From positions 434,001-498,000 of the forward strand of contig NZ_JAOWIF010000031.1 in assembly GCF_030332225.1 (NCBI RefSeq): DNA of 64,000 bases, written 5' to 3'. A program made the translations under genes and the position numbers. Each line of letters starts with the position of its first letter. The first letter of the stretch is position 1. The notes under the pieces were generated by a model, which worked only from the letters and a program-made list of their open reading frames with translations, was not told the origin of the DNA and searched no databases. Origin of the DNA: Citrobacter sp. Cu233. Its GTDB lineage: Bacteria; Pseudomonadota; Gammaproteobacteria; Enterobacterales; Enterobacteriaceae. Positions 24,585 to 33,703 of the stretch are shown piece by piece.

Positions 24585-25883
24585 TCAAGCAATCATTGGG
24601 GCAATGATAAAACCAAAGGCAACGCCAGCGATGATGCCGCCGAGTCCGGGCAACATAAACGGATGGTTTAAGACATACTTACCCACGCGTGTTGTCCCGG
24701 TGGTGTCGAACTCCATTGCCGCCAGTGAAGTGGGGTAGGTGGGTAGAACAAACACGCCAGTCACTGCCACATAAGAAGCCAGAATGGCCCAGGTGGGTAC
24801 GCCGAGCGCGACGGCAAGCGGGATAATCAACGGCGTGGTGGCTCCCTGCGAATAGAGCAGCGCACAGGTCCCAAACAGTACCAGAGCCAACAGCATTGGG
24901 TAGGCCTGTAGAATATTACCCGCGATATCTTTAATTTCCGCTAAGTGTGCGTCAATGAATGTGGTTCCCAGCGTAACAATGCCGAGAATGACGGCCAGTG
25001 AACTCATCCCTGCCCGAAAAGTGGATGTCAGTACAATGGCATCTGTAGATGTTTTGCATAGCACGACCATCAGGCAAGCGGCAGATAGCATGCAGATAAT
25101 AATAATATCCCGCGTATTCATCGGACTACCGACGTCGAATCCTGGACGTAGCTGAGGGCAGGCGGCAAGGATGACAATGACGATGGTTGCCAGCATAAAC
25201 AGGGCAACGGAAAGCACAGCACCTGGCGTCGTACTACTCTGGCTTTCATATTTACGGACCAGACCTTTTTGCAGGCGTTCCAGATACACTTCATCATCCT
25301 GTAGCTCGCACCCCTGGCGTGAAGCGATTAATGCGGCTACCATTGCGGCAACGAACGAGGCGGGCAGGCATACCGCCATGACCTGTATAAAGCTAACGCC
25401 GTTTCCTTCCATGATGGTTAACATTGCGGCCATCGCAGCACTGATCGGCGAGCCGGATATTGCCACCTGGGAGGCGACGACGGACCCTGCGAGCGTGCGT
25501 GAGGGGCGGATACCGGACTCTTTTGCTACTTCGGCAATGACCGGTAGGGTAGAAAAGACAATAAATCCGGTCCCCGCCATAATGGTCATCGACCAGGTAA
25601 TAATGGGCGCAATGATATTGATATATTTAGGGTTACGCCGCATAAAATTCCCGGCAACGCGAACCAGATAATCCATACCACCTGCGGCCTGTAGCGCCGA
25701 TGCTGCCACGACAACCGTCATAATAATAAGAATAACGTCAACGGGCGGCGAACCAATTTGCAGCCCAAATCCCAACGTTAATATAGCCAGCCCCAGCCCG
25801 CCACATAAACCGATACCAATTCCGCCGAGGCGGATACCAAAAAATATTGCCCCTAACACTACGATAATTTCCAGCCAAATCAT
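24585..25883 (-). CDS. Dcu-family C4-dicarboxylate transporter
   Basis: 432 aa polytopic inner-membrane protein of the DcuA/DcuB family (usual length about 433-446). The start MIWLEIIVVLGAIFFGIRLG, the conserved GTGFIVFSTLPVIAEVAKE and the QVAISGSPISAAMA motif are typical. Dcu proteins exchange fumarate, malate, aspartate or succinate. It sits 76 bp downstream of an aspartate/glutamate racemase-family gene on the same strand, with a HypT-like LysR gene divergent, which points to aspartate or a related amino acid as substrate. The locus is absent between fruA and psuK in E. coli K-12. DcuA versus DcuB subtype is not decided. Confidence 0.85.
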   Translation of the reverse strand: MIWLEIIVVLGAIFFGIRLGGIGIGLCGGLGLAILTLGFGLQIGSPPVDVILIIMTVVVAASALQAAGGMDYLVRVAGNFMRRNPKYINIIAPIITWSMTIMAGTGFIVFSTLPVIAEVAKESGIRPSRTLAGSVVASQVAISGSPISAAMAAMLTIMEGNGVSFIQVMAVCLPASFVAAMVAALIASRQGCELQDDEVYLERLQKGLVRKYESQSSTTPGAVLSVALFMLATIVIVILAACPQLRPGFDVGSPMNTRDIIIICMLSAACLMVVLCKTSTDAIVLTSTFRAGMSSLAVILGIVTLGTTFIDAHLAEIKDIAGNILQAYPMLLALVLFGTCALLYSQGATTPLIIPLAVALGVPTWAILASYVAVTGVFVLPTYPTSLAAMEFDTTGTTRVGKYVLNHPFMLPGLGGIIAGVAFGFIIAPMIA

Positions 25884-25959
25884 AATGGCCTCCGCCAGAG
25901 AATAATTCGTTATTAAAATGGGTGTTTATGTAATGCAATAATTAGCCAGGCATAGATTT

Positions 25960-26679
25960 TCATTGCACCAAAAGGTGATTTTTACCCACGCGTTTCTCGT
26001 ACCATTTAATACCGGCGCGAACCAACGAACCGGTTGAGTCGATATATTTATCAGGTGACTGTTTGACCGCGTCGGCCAGGATGACGGGGACTTCCGTACA
26101 GCCCAGTACGATAACTTGTGCGCCGCGAGAGAAGAGTGCCTGAGCCTGTTCATTCATTAGAATTTGTGCCCGCTTAGCATCACCGGCTTTTAAGCAATAG
26201 ATGCTTTCCATCACTTTTTCCTGACTGGCAGAGTCAGGACTGATGCAGGTTAGCCCAAGAGATTCAATGCCTTTTTGATAGAGACCCATGTACAACGTGG
26301 CGTTGGTTGCCAGCAGTCCGATACGTGATTTCCCACAGTTCTTGACCTCGTTGATGGTCGTTTCAACGATACTGAGCAGCTCTGTGTGACAGCACTCTTT
26401 TAATTCATTAAACCAAAAGTGGGCGGTATTACAGGGGATCACAATACACTCAGCGCCAGCATCTTCGAGTTTATGCATATAATCGCGCATTGCCGGGAGT
26501 GGAGAATTACCATGATGCATTAACGCGTCAGTTCGGTCAGGAATGTCAGGAATAGATGAAATAATTAATGGGATATGTTCCTGGTCACGTTGTGCCGCGG
26601 TAAAGGTGACGAATTTATTAAAGAGATCGACGGTTGCCGCCGGACCCATACCACCAAGTACGCCAATTAAACCTTTCAC
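25960..26679 (-). CDS. Aspartate/glutamate racemase family protein
   Basis: 239 aa. It has the cofactor-independent racemase fold signature, with GVLGGMGPAATVDLFNKFV at the N terminus. Both catalytic cysteines are present: Cys83 in IPCNTAHFW and Cys194 in VLGCTEVPVI. Members interconvert D- and L-aspartate or glutamate in the cytoplasm; YgeA of E. coli is a broader-specificity relative. It is transcribed before the Dcu gene, so the pair could import and racemise D-aspartate (or a related amino acid) for use as a carbon source or for fumarate respiration. Substrate is inferred. Confidence 0.85.
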   Translation of the reverse strand: MKGLIGVLGGMGPAATVDLFNKFVTFTAAQRDQEHIPLIISSIPDIPDRTDALMHHGNSPLPAMRDYMHKLEDAGAECIVIPCNTAHFWFNELKECCHTELLSIVETTINEVKNCGKSRIGLLATNATLYMGLYQKGIESLGLTCISPDSASQEKVMESIYCLKAGDAKRAQILMNEQAQALFSRGAQVIVLGCTEVPVILADAVKQSPDKYIDSTGSLVRAGIKWYEKRVGKNHLLVQ

Positions 26680-27030
26680 GATATATACCTCAATTCACCG
26701 TTAAATAATATTCAGGCTGTGTTTGTCTTGCCCTAATGTTTAACAGCAGCGAGTCGAGAGGAGAAATGCAATAATGTTTTGTTTAATGCAAAAACTGCAT
26801 GGATTTGGCTTCGTTTGTCACCTCAGCAGGCCGATATTGAGCCTGAGGTCCGACAATACGCGGCAGGTGAGCGGTCGTGGCCGAGGGGGAGGGAGGCACG
26901 GTAATGCCAAAAACGAAGGTTCGATGCAAAAAACGAATCATCGGTGGCTAATCGCCAATATCATCTCTGGAACACCTCTGGCATGATGTTTTAGGTTAAT
27001 CACCCCTATTTAAACATCCGCGTGACAGGC
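26680..27030. other. Divergent regulatory gap, racemase / LysR gene
   Basis: 350 bp between divergent genes. No convincing ORF. The DNA near the racemase start is AT-rich and promoter-like; the middle (26800-26960) is GC-richer. LysR operators (T-N11-A) are expected here, but I cannot single one out with confidence. Confidence 0.4.
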
Positions 27031-27942
27031 ATGAAAAATATTGAGACAAAATGGTTATATGATTTCCTGACGCTGGAGGCGTGTCGTCATTTTTCCCAGG
27101 CGGCTGAGGAACGCAATATATCGCAACCGGCATTTAGCAGGCGGATCAAGGCGCTCGAATCAGCCGTGGGGGTACAGCTTTTTGATCGCACGACGAGCCC
27201 ACTGCAACTCACGGAGGAGGGTAAGCTATTTCATTCACAAACCCGTAGTCTGCTGCAACAGCTGGAATGCAATCTGGATGAGCTAAGTGGGCACAACCTG
27301 CTTGGGGTACCCAATATCAAAATAGCGGCGGCACATTCTCTGTCGCTGACTATGTTGCCCAGATTAGTGCACTCAATGGCGGCCTGGGGGGAAGAGTTTG
27401 TTTATCACGTCGAGGCGATTGATGTGGTGCAAGCGGTGAATACCCTGCGTGAAGGGAAAAGTGATTTTATTATCTCCTTTCGGGATGAAGATTTAATGCA
27501 GTCACCTTTCTGCGGTTTGAAGGTTTTTGAGTCTGAGCTGTATCCCGTCTGTGCGGCTGACGCGCAGGGGAGGGCGTTGTTTGATATCTATCAGCCGCAG
27601 GTGCCGATTCTGAACTATACCAGCACATCCTACATGGGAAGATTGGTAAACCGTCATCTGGCGGAAGTGGGGGGCATTTCTGCTCGTACACTGTTTATGT
27701 CTTCGATGAGTGAGTTATTGAAAAATATGGCATTAGATGGGCATGGTATCGCCTGGCTGCCGGCGTGGACTATCGTAAACGAACTGCGTGACAAGCGGCT
27801 GGTTTGTCTGCAGACGCCGGAACTGATGGTACCTATTCAGGCCTATATTTACCGGATGGATACCCGCTTGAATAAAACGGCTGAGCACTTCTGGCGGATT
27901 TTGTACAACCACATGCCGGAGGATCTGGTTTCGCTCAGTTAA
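27031..27942 (+). CDS. LysR-type regulator, HypT/QseD (YjiE)-like
   Basis: 303 aa from the ATG at 27031; an in-frame GTG at 27022 would add three residues. It has an N-terminal winged HTH (NIETKWLYDFLTLEACRHFS, then QPAFSRRIKALE) and a C-terminal effector domain. It is strikingly like E. coli HypT (YjiE): both share KWLYDFLTLE, KIAAAHSLSL, YMGRLINR-type and MSSMSELLK segments. HypT responds to hypochlorite by methionine oxidation. In K-12 yjiE lies beside the isoaspartyl dipeptidase gene iadA. Here it is divergent from the racemase-Dcu pair and probably controls it. Confidence 0.85.
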   Translation: MKNIETKWLYDFLTLEACRHFSQAAEERNISQPAFSRRIKALESAVGVQLFDRTTSPLQLTEEGKLFHSQTRSLLQQLECNLDELSGHNLLGVPNIKIAAAHSLSLTMLPRLVHSMAAWGEEFVYHVEAIDVVQAVNTLREGKSDFIISFRDEDLMQSPFCGLKVFESELYPVCAADAQGRALFDIYQPQVPILNYTSTSYMGRLVNRHLAEVGGISARTLFMSSMSELLKNMALDGHGIAWLPAWTIVNELRDKRLVCLQTPELMVPIQAYIYRMDTRLNKTAEHFWRILYNHMPEDLVSLS

Positions 27943-27970
27943 TACACACCCGTCTGCCTGACGCATCTGA

Positions 27971-27999
27971 AAAACCTCCGGTTATCCGGAGGTTTTTTT
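27971..27999 (+). terminator. Rho-independent terminator of the LysR gene
   Basis: AAAACCTCCGG-TTAT-CCGGAGGTTTTTTT: a perfect 9-11 bp stem with a T7 tail, about 28 bp after the stop codon. Confidence 0.9.
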
Positions 28000-28142
28000 C
28001 TGGTTTGCTCGATTTGTGTTCTGCCTCTCATTTTTTCGCTCCCTTGCAAACTGTATCTATAAAAAATTGTGACTCTGTTCATATCTATTTGTTTTAGATC
28101 TTGTGGATGGATTTACTTTACAAAAAACCTGGCTAACATGAA

Positions 28143-28166
28143 CACATGTTTGATAGTGAACATGTG
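28143..28166 (+). promoter_or_regulatory. Inverted repeat upstream of psuK
   Basis: CACATGTT (28143-28150) and AACATGTG (28159-28166) form a perfect 8-bp inverted repeat with an 8-bp spacer. TGAACA precedes each arm region. It lies about 80 bp before psuK and is a plausible operator for the psu regulator. Confidence 0.55.
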
Positions 28167-28243
28167 CTCTAATAATCCTTCATGTGGTAAGGATTATTTC
28201 TGACGAACTCTTTAGTGGTAATTATATTGCCAGGGGACGTGCT

Positions 28244-29185
28244 ATGCGTGAAAAGGAATACATAGTAACCATTGGCTCGGCCAATATGGATGTTGCCGGG
28301 TATTCGCATGCTTCTCTGAATTATGCGGACTCGAATCCGGGGAAAATAAAATTTACGCCAGGCGGTGTGGGACGCAATATCGCTCATAATTTAGCGCTGC
28401 TGGGGAAAAATTCATGGTTACTGACTGCCGTTGGTAACGATTTTTATGGGCAATCACTGCTGGCACAAACTAATCAATCTGGTGTTCATGTCGAAAAATG
28501 CCTGATTGTTGCTGGAGAAAATACATCAAGTTATTTGTCGCTGCTAGATAATACCGGTGAGATGCTGGTTGCCATTAATGATATGAGTATTACCGACCAC
28601 ATTTCAGCAGATTTTTTATCGCAACATCGTGATTTTATTCGTGCAGCAAAAGTCATTGTCGCTGACTGTAATATCAGTGAAGACGCGCTGACATGGGTGT
28701 TGGAAAATGCGGGTGAGGTACCGGTGTTTGTTGACCCGGTATCGGCATGGAAGTGCGTTAAAATTCGCGAGCAACTCGGCAAAATCCATACCTTAAAACC
28801 TAATCGACTTGAAGCTGAAACCCTGAGTGGTATTGCACTCTCCGGGCGAGAGGATGTTGGCAAAGTTGCCACGTGGTTTCATGAACGTGGCCTAAACCGC
28901 CTGGTGCTCAGCATGGGGGGGGACGGTGTTTATTATAGTGATATATCAGGGAGTCGCGGCTGGTCGCTGCCCATTAAAACTCACGTCATCAATGTAACGG
29001 GAGCTGGTGATGCCATGATGGCGGGACTGGCTTCCTGCTGGGTAGACGGTTTGCCCTTTATTGATTCGGTTCGATTTGCGCAGGGTTGCTCATCTATGGC
29101 ACTGGCCTGTGAATATACCAATAACCCTGATTTGTCTGTTGCGAATGTTAGCTCAATAGTGGAGAACACAGAATGTCTGAATTAA
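28244..29185 (+). CDS. psuK: Pseudouridine kinase PsuK
   Basis: 313 aa from the ATG at 28244 (AGGGGA upstream), matching the E. coli start MREKDY; the longer frame from 28184 is not needed. It is a PfkB-family kinase phosphorylating pseudouridine to pseudouridine 5'-phosphate. Motifs: GGVGRNIAHNLALLG at the N-terminal substrate-binding side and NVTGAGDAMMAGL at the catalytic Asp. It overlaps psuG by 13 bp. Together with PsuG and PsuT it forms the pseudouridine degradation operon. Confidence 0.95.
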   Translation: MREKEYIVTIGSANMDVAGYSHASLNYADSNPGKIKFTPGGVGRNIAHNLALLGKNSWLLTAVGNDFYGQSLLAQTNQSGVHVEKCLIVAGENTSSYLSLLDNTGEMLVAINDMSITDHISADFLSQHRDFIRAAKVIVADCNISEDALTWVLENAGEVPVFVDPVSAWKCVKIREQLGKIHTLKPNRLEAETLSGIALSGREDVGKVATWFHERGLNRLVLSMGGDGVYYSDISGSRGWSLPIKTHVINVTGAGDAMMAGLASCWVDGLPFIDSVRFAQGCSSMALACEYTNNPDLSVANVSSIVENTECLN

Positions 29186-30108
29186 CTCTTTCCTCTGAAT
29201 TATTACAAATATCTCCAGAAGTTCAGGAAGCATTAAACAGTAAAAAACCGATTGTTGCACTTGAGTCAACCATTATTTCTCATGGAATGCCATTTCCACA
29301 AAATGCGCAGACAGCAATTGAAGTAGAAGAAACTATTCGCAAACATGGTGCTGTGCCTGCAACCATTGCCATTATTGGCGGAGTAATGAAAGTTGGCTTG
29401 AGTAAAGACGAAATTGACCTTTTAGGACGCGAAGGGCATAACGTTGCTAAAGTTAGCCGTCGAGATTTACCGTTTGTTGTAGCGGCGGGGAAAAATGGCG
29501 CGACTACCGTTGCCTCTACCATGATTATTGCCGCCATGGCGGGAATTAAAGTATTTGCAACCGGTGGCATCGGCGGTGTTCACCGCGGGGCTGAGCATAC
29601 ATTTGATATTTCTGCGGATCTGCAAGAACTGGCACATACCAATGTTACGGTTATTTGCGCAGGGGCAAAATCTATTCTCGATCTCGGATTAACAACCGAA
29701 TATTTAGAAACCTTCGGTGTGCCGCTCATTGGTTATCAGACAAAATCACTGCCAGCATTTTTCTGCCGCACCAGCCCGTTTGACGTCAGTATTCGTCTGG
29801 ACAGCGCAAAAGAAATTGCCCGCGCAATGGCGGTGAAATGGCAAACCGGCCTGAACGGCGGCCTGGTTGTCGCAAACCCAATCCCTGAACAGTTTGCAAT
29901 GGCAGAAGAAAAAATAAACGCGGCAATCGATCGGGCAGTGAAAGAAGCTGAAGAGCAGGGCGTTGTGGGCAAAGATAGCACACCGTTCCTTCTGGCACGG
30001 GTTGCGGAACTGACCGGAGGCGACAGTCTGAAATCTAACATTCAGTTGGTGTTCAACAACGCCGTACTGGCTTGCGAGATTGCGAAGGAATATCAACGCC
30101 TCGCCTGA
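29173..30108 (+). CDS. psuG: Pseudouridine-5'-phosphate glycosidase PsuG
   Basis: 311 aa. It splits the C-glycosidic bond of pseudouridine 5'-phosphate to uracil and ribose 5-phosphate. The family is recognised by VALESTIISHGMPFPQN at the N terminus, GGIGGVHRGAEHTFDISADL in the middle and VANPIPEQFAM near 235. The start lies within the end of psuK. After psuG a hairpin precedes psuT. Confidence 0.96.
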   Translation: MSELTLSSELLQISPEVQEALNSKKPIVALESTIISHGMPFPQNAQTAIEVEETIRKHGAVPATIAIIGGVMKVGLSKDEIDLLGREGHNVAKVSRRDLPFVVAAGKNGATTVASTMIIAAMAGIKVFATGGIGGVHRGAEHTFDISADLQELAHTNVTVICAGAKSILDLGLTTEYLETFGVPLIGYQTKSLPAFFCRTSPFDVSIRLDSAKEIARAMAVKWQTGLNGGLVVANPIPEQFAMAEEKINAAIDRAVKEAEEQGVVGKDSTPFLLARVAELTGGDSLKSNIQLVFNNAVLACEIAKEYQRLA

Positions 30109-30156
30109 CCGAATTTTCCGGGCAGAAAGCGGTCGCCCGTGCATATCAGACCTACC

Positions 30157-30181
30157 AAAACCTGGCGTTAGCGCCGGGTTT
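30157..30181 (+). terminator. Hairpin in the psuG-psuT gap
   Basis: AAACCTGGCG-TTA-GCGCCGGGTTT, a stem of about 10 bp with one G-T pair and only a short T tract, 23 bp before psuT. It could act as partial terminator or mRNA stabiliser between psuG and psuT. Confidence 0.5.
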
Positions 30182-30203
30182 CCTGGCATGAAGGGATTTC
30201 ATT

Positions 30204-31454
30204 ATGGATATAATGAGAAGTGTTGTGGGTATGGTGGTATTACTGGCCATCGCGTTTCTGCTGTCAGTAAATAAAAAACGTATTAGCCTGCGTACCGTTG
30301 GCGCTGCGTTGGTTCTGCAAATCGCCATTGGCGGTATCATGTTGTATTTCCCTCCGGGGAAATGGCTGGTTGAACAGGCTGCACTCGGTGTCCACAAGGT
30401 TATGTCATATAGCGATGCAGGAAGTGCATTTATTTTTGGCTCGTTGGTAGGTCCTAAAATGGATGTGCTGTTTGACGGTGCCGGTTTTATCTTTGCCTTC
30501 CGGGTTCTCCCCGCCATCATTTTTGTTACCGCACTGATAAGCCTGCTTTACTACATTGGCGTAATGGGACTGTTGATCCGTATTCTCGGTGGTATTTTCC
30601 AGAAAGCGCTGAACATCAGTAAAATCGAATCGTTTGTTGCGGTGACGACGATTTTTCTCGGGCAAAACGAAATTCCGGCAATCGTGAAACCCTTTATTGA
30701 GCGCCTGAATCGCAATGAGCTGTTTACTGCAATTTGTAGCGGGATGGCGTCTATTGCGGGTTCAATGATGATTGGTTATGCCGGAATGGGTGTACCCATC
30801 GATTATTTGTTGGCGGCATCGTTGATGGCAATTCCTGGTGGGATTTTGTTCGCGCGTATGTTGAGCCCGGCAACAGAAGAGTCTCGCGTTACCTTCGAGA
30901 ATCTGTCATTTACTGAGACACCACCGAAAAGCATCATCGAAGCGGCGGCGAGCGGGGCGATGACCGGGCTGAAGATTGCCGCAGGCGTTGCGACGGTAGT
31001 CATGGCATTTGTCGCCATTATTGCGTTAATTAACGGCATTATTGGTGGCGTTGGCGGTTGGTTTGGCTTCGGTCACGCAACCCTGGAAGGCATTTTTGGC
31101 TATATTCTGGCTCCGCTGGCGTGGATTATGGGGGTGGACTGGAGCGATGCAACGCTGGCGGGGAGCCTGATCGGACAGAAGCTGGCAATCAACGAATTTG
31201 TCGCTTATCTCAACTTCTCTCCGTATTTGCAAACGGGCGGGACGCTGGATGTAAAGACCATTGCGATTATCTCGTTCGCGCTGTGCGGTTTCGCGAACTT
31301 TGGTTCAATTGGCGTCGTGGTCGGGGCGTTTTCAGCCATTGCGCCACAGCGCGCACCGGAAATCGCGCAGCTTGGGATGAGAGCACTGGCTGCGGCAACG
31401 CTTTCTAACCTGATGAGCGCCACAATAGCCGGTTTCTTTATTGGTTTAGCGTAG
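30204..31454 (+). CDS. psuT: Pseudouridine transporter PsuT (NupC family)
   Basis: 416 aa inner-membrane nucleoside:H+ symporter of the concentrative (NupC) type. It has N-terminal helices (VVGMVVLLAIAFLLSVNKKR), the GQNEIPAIVKPF core motif and the C-terminal YALCGFANFGSIG-like segment (FALCGFANFGSIGVV) of that family. Gene order assigns it to pseudouridine uptake for PsuK and PsuG. It is followed by a BIME and the convergent yeiI. Confidence 0.93.
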   Translation: MDIMRSVVGMVVLLAIAFLLSVNKKRISLRTVGAALVLQIAIGGIMLYFPPGKWLVEQAALGVHKVMSYSDAGSAFIFGSLVGPKMDVLFDGAGFIFAFRVLPAIIFVTALISLLYYIGVMGLLIRILGGIFQKALNISKIESFVAVTTIFLGQNEIPAIVKPFIERLNRNELFTAICSGMASIAGSMMIGYAGMGVPIDYLLAASLMAIPGGILFARMLSPATEESRVTFENLSFTETPPKSIIEAAASGAMTGLKIAAGVATVVMAFVAIIALINGIIGGVGGWFGFGHATLEGIFGYILAPLAWIMGVDWSDATLAGSLIGQKLAINEFVAYLNFSPYLQTGGTLDVKTIAIISFALCGFANFGSIGVVVGAFSAIAPQRAPEIAQLGMRALAAATLSNLMSATIAGFFIGLA

Positions 31455-31464
31455 CCGGATGTTT

Positions 31465-31554
31465 TGCCGGATGGCGGCTAACGTCTTATCCAGCCTACGA
31501 GGAAGCGTTGTTGCTTGTAGTTTGTAGGCCGGATAAGCGTTGCGCCATCCGGCA
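31465..31554. repeat. BIME (paired REP elements) after psuT
   Basis: Two inverted REP units: TGCCGGATGGCGGCTAACG...CTTATCCAGCCTACGA and GTAGGCCGGATAAGCG...GCGCCATCCGGCA, between convergent psuT and yeiI. Confidence 0.85.
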
Positions 31555-31560
31555 TTACAT

Positions 31561-32649
31561 CTAAGCGGTTTTCAGCAAATACAGGGCATTATCGGCGGAG
31601 AGCGTCGGGTTGTTAATACTGACGCTGGCGCGTGATAATGCTGCACAGGCCATTGCAAACTGCGCGCTTTCGCGGAACTCACTGCCTTCCAGAAAGCTGT
31701 ATAACAATCCCGCCATAAATGCGTCATCGGCACCGAAGCTGTCTATCACTGTATGCTTCGGCGATGTCAGCAAAAATTGCTCTCCGTCCTTTTCGCTGCA
31801 AAAAACGGATTCGTCTTCCAGACACACAAAGATGCGTTTTACCCCCTGCTGATGGAGGTCGTTGACGGCCTGAACGCGATCTGCATCCGACTGGACAGGC
31901 TTACCCCATAAAATGCCCAACTCTTTCTGCGTGGGTTTGAGCGTATGAATACGTGTAAACCAGGTCTTCATTTTTGCTGCTTTGAACTCTGAAACGGTAT
32001 CAATAAATACCGGAATGTCATCAGCAATAGTAAATACCCACTCGATGGCTTCAGCAGTCAGGTTGCAATCTGCCAGCACGACGCCGGAATGGCGGATAAG
32101 ATCCCGTGAACCGTTCAGTAACTGCGGCGTTAGCTGTTGCAGAATATGGGTATCGTTAATCGCCAGTACGGTCTCTTCCTGCTGATTCGCGATCGACAAG
32201 TAGGTGGAGGTGTTATGTCCATGCAGACGAATACAATTGGAAACGTTAACACCAGCCTGACGGGTCTGTTCCAGCAGCGTTTCACCATAGAAATCGCTAC
32301 CAACAGCGGAAATTAAATGCACGTCACGGCCCAGTAGCGCCAGGTTGTGGGCGATGTTTCGTCCCACGCCGCCTGCTGAACAGTGGATGCTGCCGGGGTT
32401 AGATGCAGCTTGAGGATAGTGGATGTCAGCGACACCACGAATATCCATGTTAATTGCGCCGACGACGACGCAATAATCTTGTTCGGTAAGGATATAACCT
32501 TTACCTTTGATCATTCCTTTGCGCATCAAATCCATAATATGTGCGGCGACGCGCGAACGACTGATCTGCAAAATATCTGCGATTTCATTTTGCTGTATTA
32601 GCGGATTGCGACGCAGGATCTTAAGGATCTGCTTTTCCCTGTCGTTCAT
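31561..32649 (-). CDS. yeiI: PfkB-type kinase with N-terminal HTH, YeiI
   Basis: 362 aa, the E. coli YeiI length. The N-terminal ~55 residues form a winged helix (LRRNPLIQQNEIADILQISR, then AHIMDLMRKG), followed by a PfkB kinase domain clearly paralogous to PsuK (GGVGRNIAHNLALLGRDV; IDSFGADDAFMAGLL with the catalytic Asp). The kinase-HTH fusion, convergent with the psu operon, suggests a nucleoside-sensing regulator or a kinase that reports its substrate. The substrate is unproven here. Confidence 0.9.
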   Translation of the reverse strand: MNDREKQILKILRRNPLIQQNEIADILQISRSRVAAHIMDLMRKGMIKGKGYILTEQDYCVVVGAINMDIRGVADIHYPQAASNPGSIHCSAGGVGRNIAHNLALLGRDVHLISAVGSDFYGETLLEQTRQAGVNVSNCIRLHGHNTSTYLSIANQQEETVLAINDTHILQQLTPQLLNGSRDLIRHSGVVLADCNLTAEAIEWVFTIADDIPVFIDTVSEFKAAKMKTWFTRIHTLKPTQKELGILWGKPVQSDADRVQAVNDLHQQGVKRIFVCLEDESVFCSEKDGEQFLLTSPKHTVIDSFGADDAFMAGLLYSFLEGSEFRESAQFAMACAALSRASVSINNPTLSADNALYLLKTA

Positions 32650-32651
32650 GA

Positions 32652-33509
32652 TTATGCGACCGCCTTTTCAGTTTGCTGCGCTTTCAGCCATGCAATTTCT
32701 TCGGCCCAGATATCAGGGTTGATGGTTTCCAGTACCAGTGGGATGCCGTCAAAACGGCTGTCCTGCATGATCCAGCGGAATGCATCGTGACCGATATTGC
32801 CTTCCCCTAAGCTATGGTGGCGGTCCACGCGGCTGCCAAATGCGCTCTTGGCATCGTTCAGGTGCATACCGCGTAAATAGTTAAAGCCGACAATACGTTC
32901 AAATTCAGCGAATGTCTTTTCACACTCGTCAGCGGAACGCAAATCGTAACCGGCCGCGAAGGCGTGGCAGGTGTCGATGCAGACACCTACACGGGATTTA
33001 TCCTCGACACCGTCGATGATTGCCGCCAGATGCTCGAACTTAAAACCAAGATTACTGCCTTGCCCGGCGGTGTTTTCAATGACTGCCGTCACGCCCTGAG
33101 TCTGAGCAAGGACAATGTTGATTGATTCGGCAATACGCGCCAGGCATTCATCTTCCGGGATCTGCATTAAGTGGCTGCCCGGGTGAAAGTTAAGCAGGGA
33201 TAAACCAAGCAGCTCGCAGCGCTGCATTTCATCAAGAAAAGCATCGCGTGATTTTTCCAGCGCGTCGCTGACGGGATGGCCGAGGTTAATCAGGTAGCTG
33301 TCGTGTGGCAGGATTTGTGCGCAGGAAAAGTGATATTTCTCGCAGGCTGACTTGAAGTCATCAATGACTTCAGTGGTCAATGGTGCGGCGCGCCACTGGC
33401 GCTGATTTTTGGTGAACAGAGCGAATGCGGTCGCTTCGATTTCTGCAGCTCGAATAGCGGCGTTAGCCAGACCGCCAGCGGCGCTTACGTGCGCTCCGAT
33501 GTATTTCAT
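32652..33509 (-). CDS. nfo: Endonuclease IV Nfo
   Basis: 285 aa, the standard length. It is an AP endonuclease/3'-phosphodiesterase of base-excision repair. It is a TIM-barrel zinc enzyme with recognisable metal-site segments: [34 protein letters not shown] and [22 protein letters not shown] split across about 213-233. It lies just upstream of yeiI on the same strand with a 2-bp gap, so the two may be co-transcribed. Confidence 0.97.
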   Translation of the reverse strand: MKYIGAHVSAAGGLANAAIRAAEIEATAFALFTKNQRQWRAAPLTTEVIDDFKSACEKYHFSCAQILPHDSYLINLGHPVSDALEKSRDAFLDEMQRCELLGLSLLNFHPGSHLMQIPEDECLARIAESINIVLAQTQGVTAVIENTAGQGSNLGFKFEHLAAIIDGVEDKSRVGVCIDTCHAFAAGYDLRSADECEKTFAEFERIVGFNYLRGMHLNDAKSAFGSRVDRHHSLGEGNIGHDAFRWIMQDSRFDGIPLVLETINPDIWAEEIAWLKAQQTEKAVA

Positions 33510-33520
33510 AATGATTCCCT

Positions 33521-33634
33521 AAATAGTTCGAGTTGCAGGAAGGTGGCAAGAAAGAGAATCCCCGGGAGCGTACTTAAGTACCTGACTAGGGTGAACGTGC
33601 GCAGCCAACGTGCCTGCAACTTGAAATATGACGG
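33521..33634. repeat. ERIC element
   Basis: Enterobacterial repetitive intergenic consensus. The core GAATCCCCGGGAGCGTACTTAAGTACCTGACTAGGGTGAACG (split here) matches the regions of the classic ERIC1R and ERIC2 primers. Outer arms AGTTGCAGG and CCTGCAACTTGAA pair to make one long hairpin. It sits between nfo and the yeiH terminator. Confidence 0.85.
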
Positions 33635-33680
33635 AAAAAACCCGCCATACTCAACTGCAAAAGGGAAGAGTATAGCGGGT
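33635..33680 (-). terminator. Terminator of yeiH
   Basis: On the minus strand, CCCGCTATACTC pairs with GAGTATGGCGGG across a 15-nt loop and is followed by TTTTTT. It lies about 25 bp after the yeiH stop. Confidence 0.85.
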
Positions 33681-33703
33681 CATCGGGGGATAGTCGTGCT
33701 CGT

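Noticed and set aside
26774-26986. 70-codon ORF in the racemase/LysR gap
   Set aside because: Low-complexity Gly/Arg composition and no ribosome site; it lies over the divergent promoter region.
28184-28243. N-terminal extension of PsuK
   Set aside because: The downstream ATG at 28244 has a good ribosome site and matches the E. coli start.
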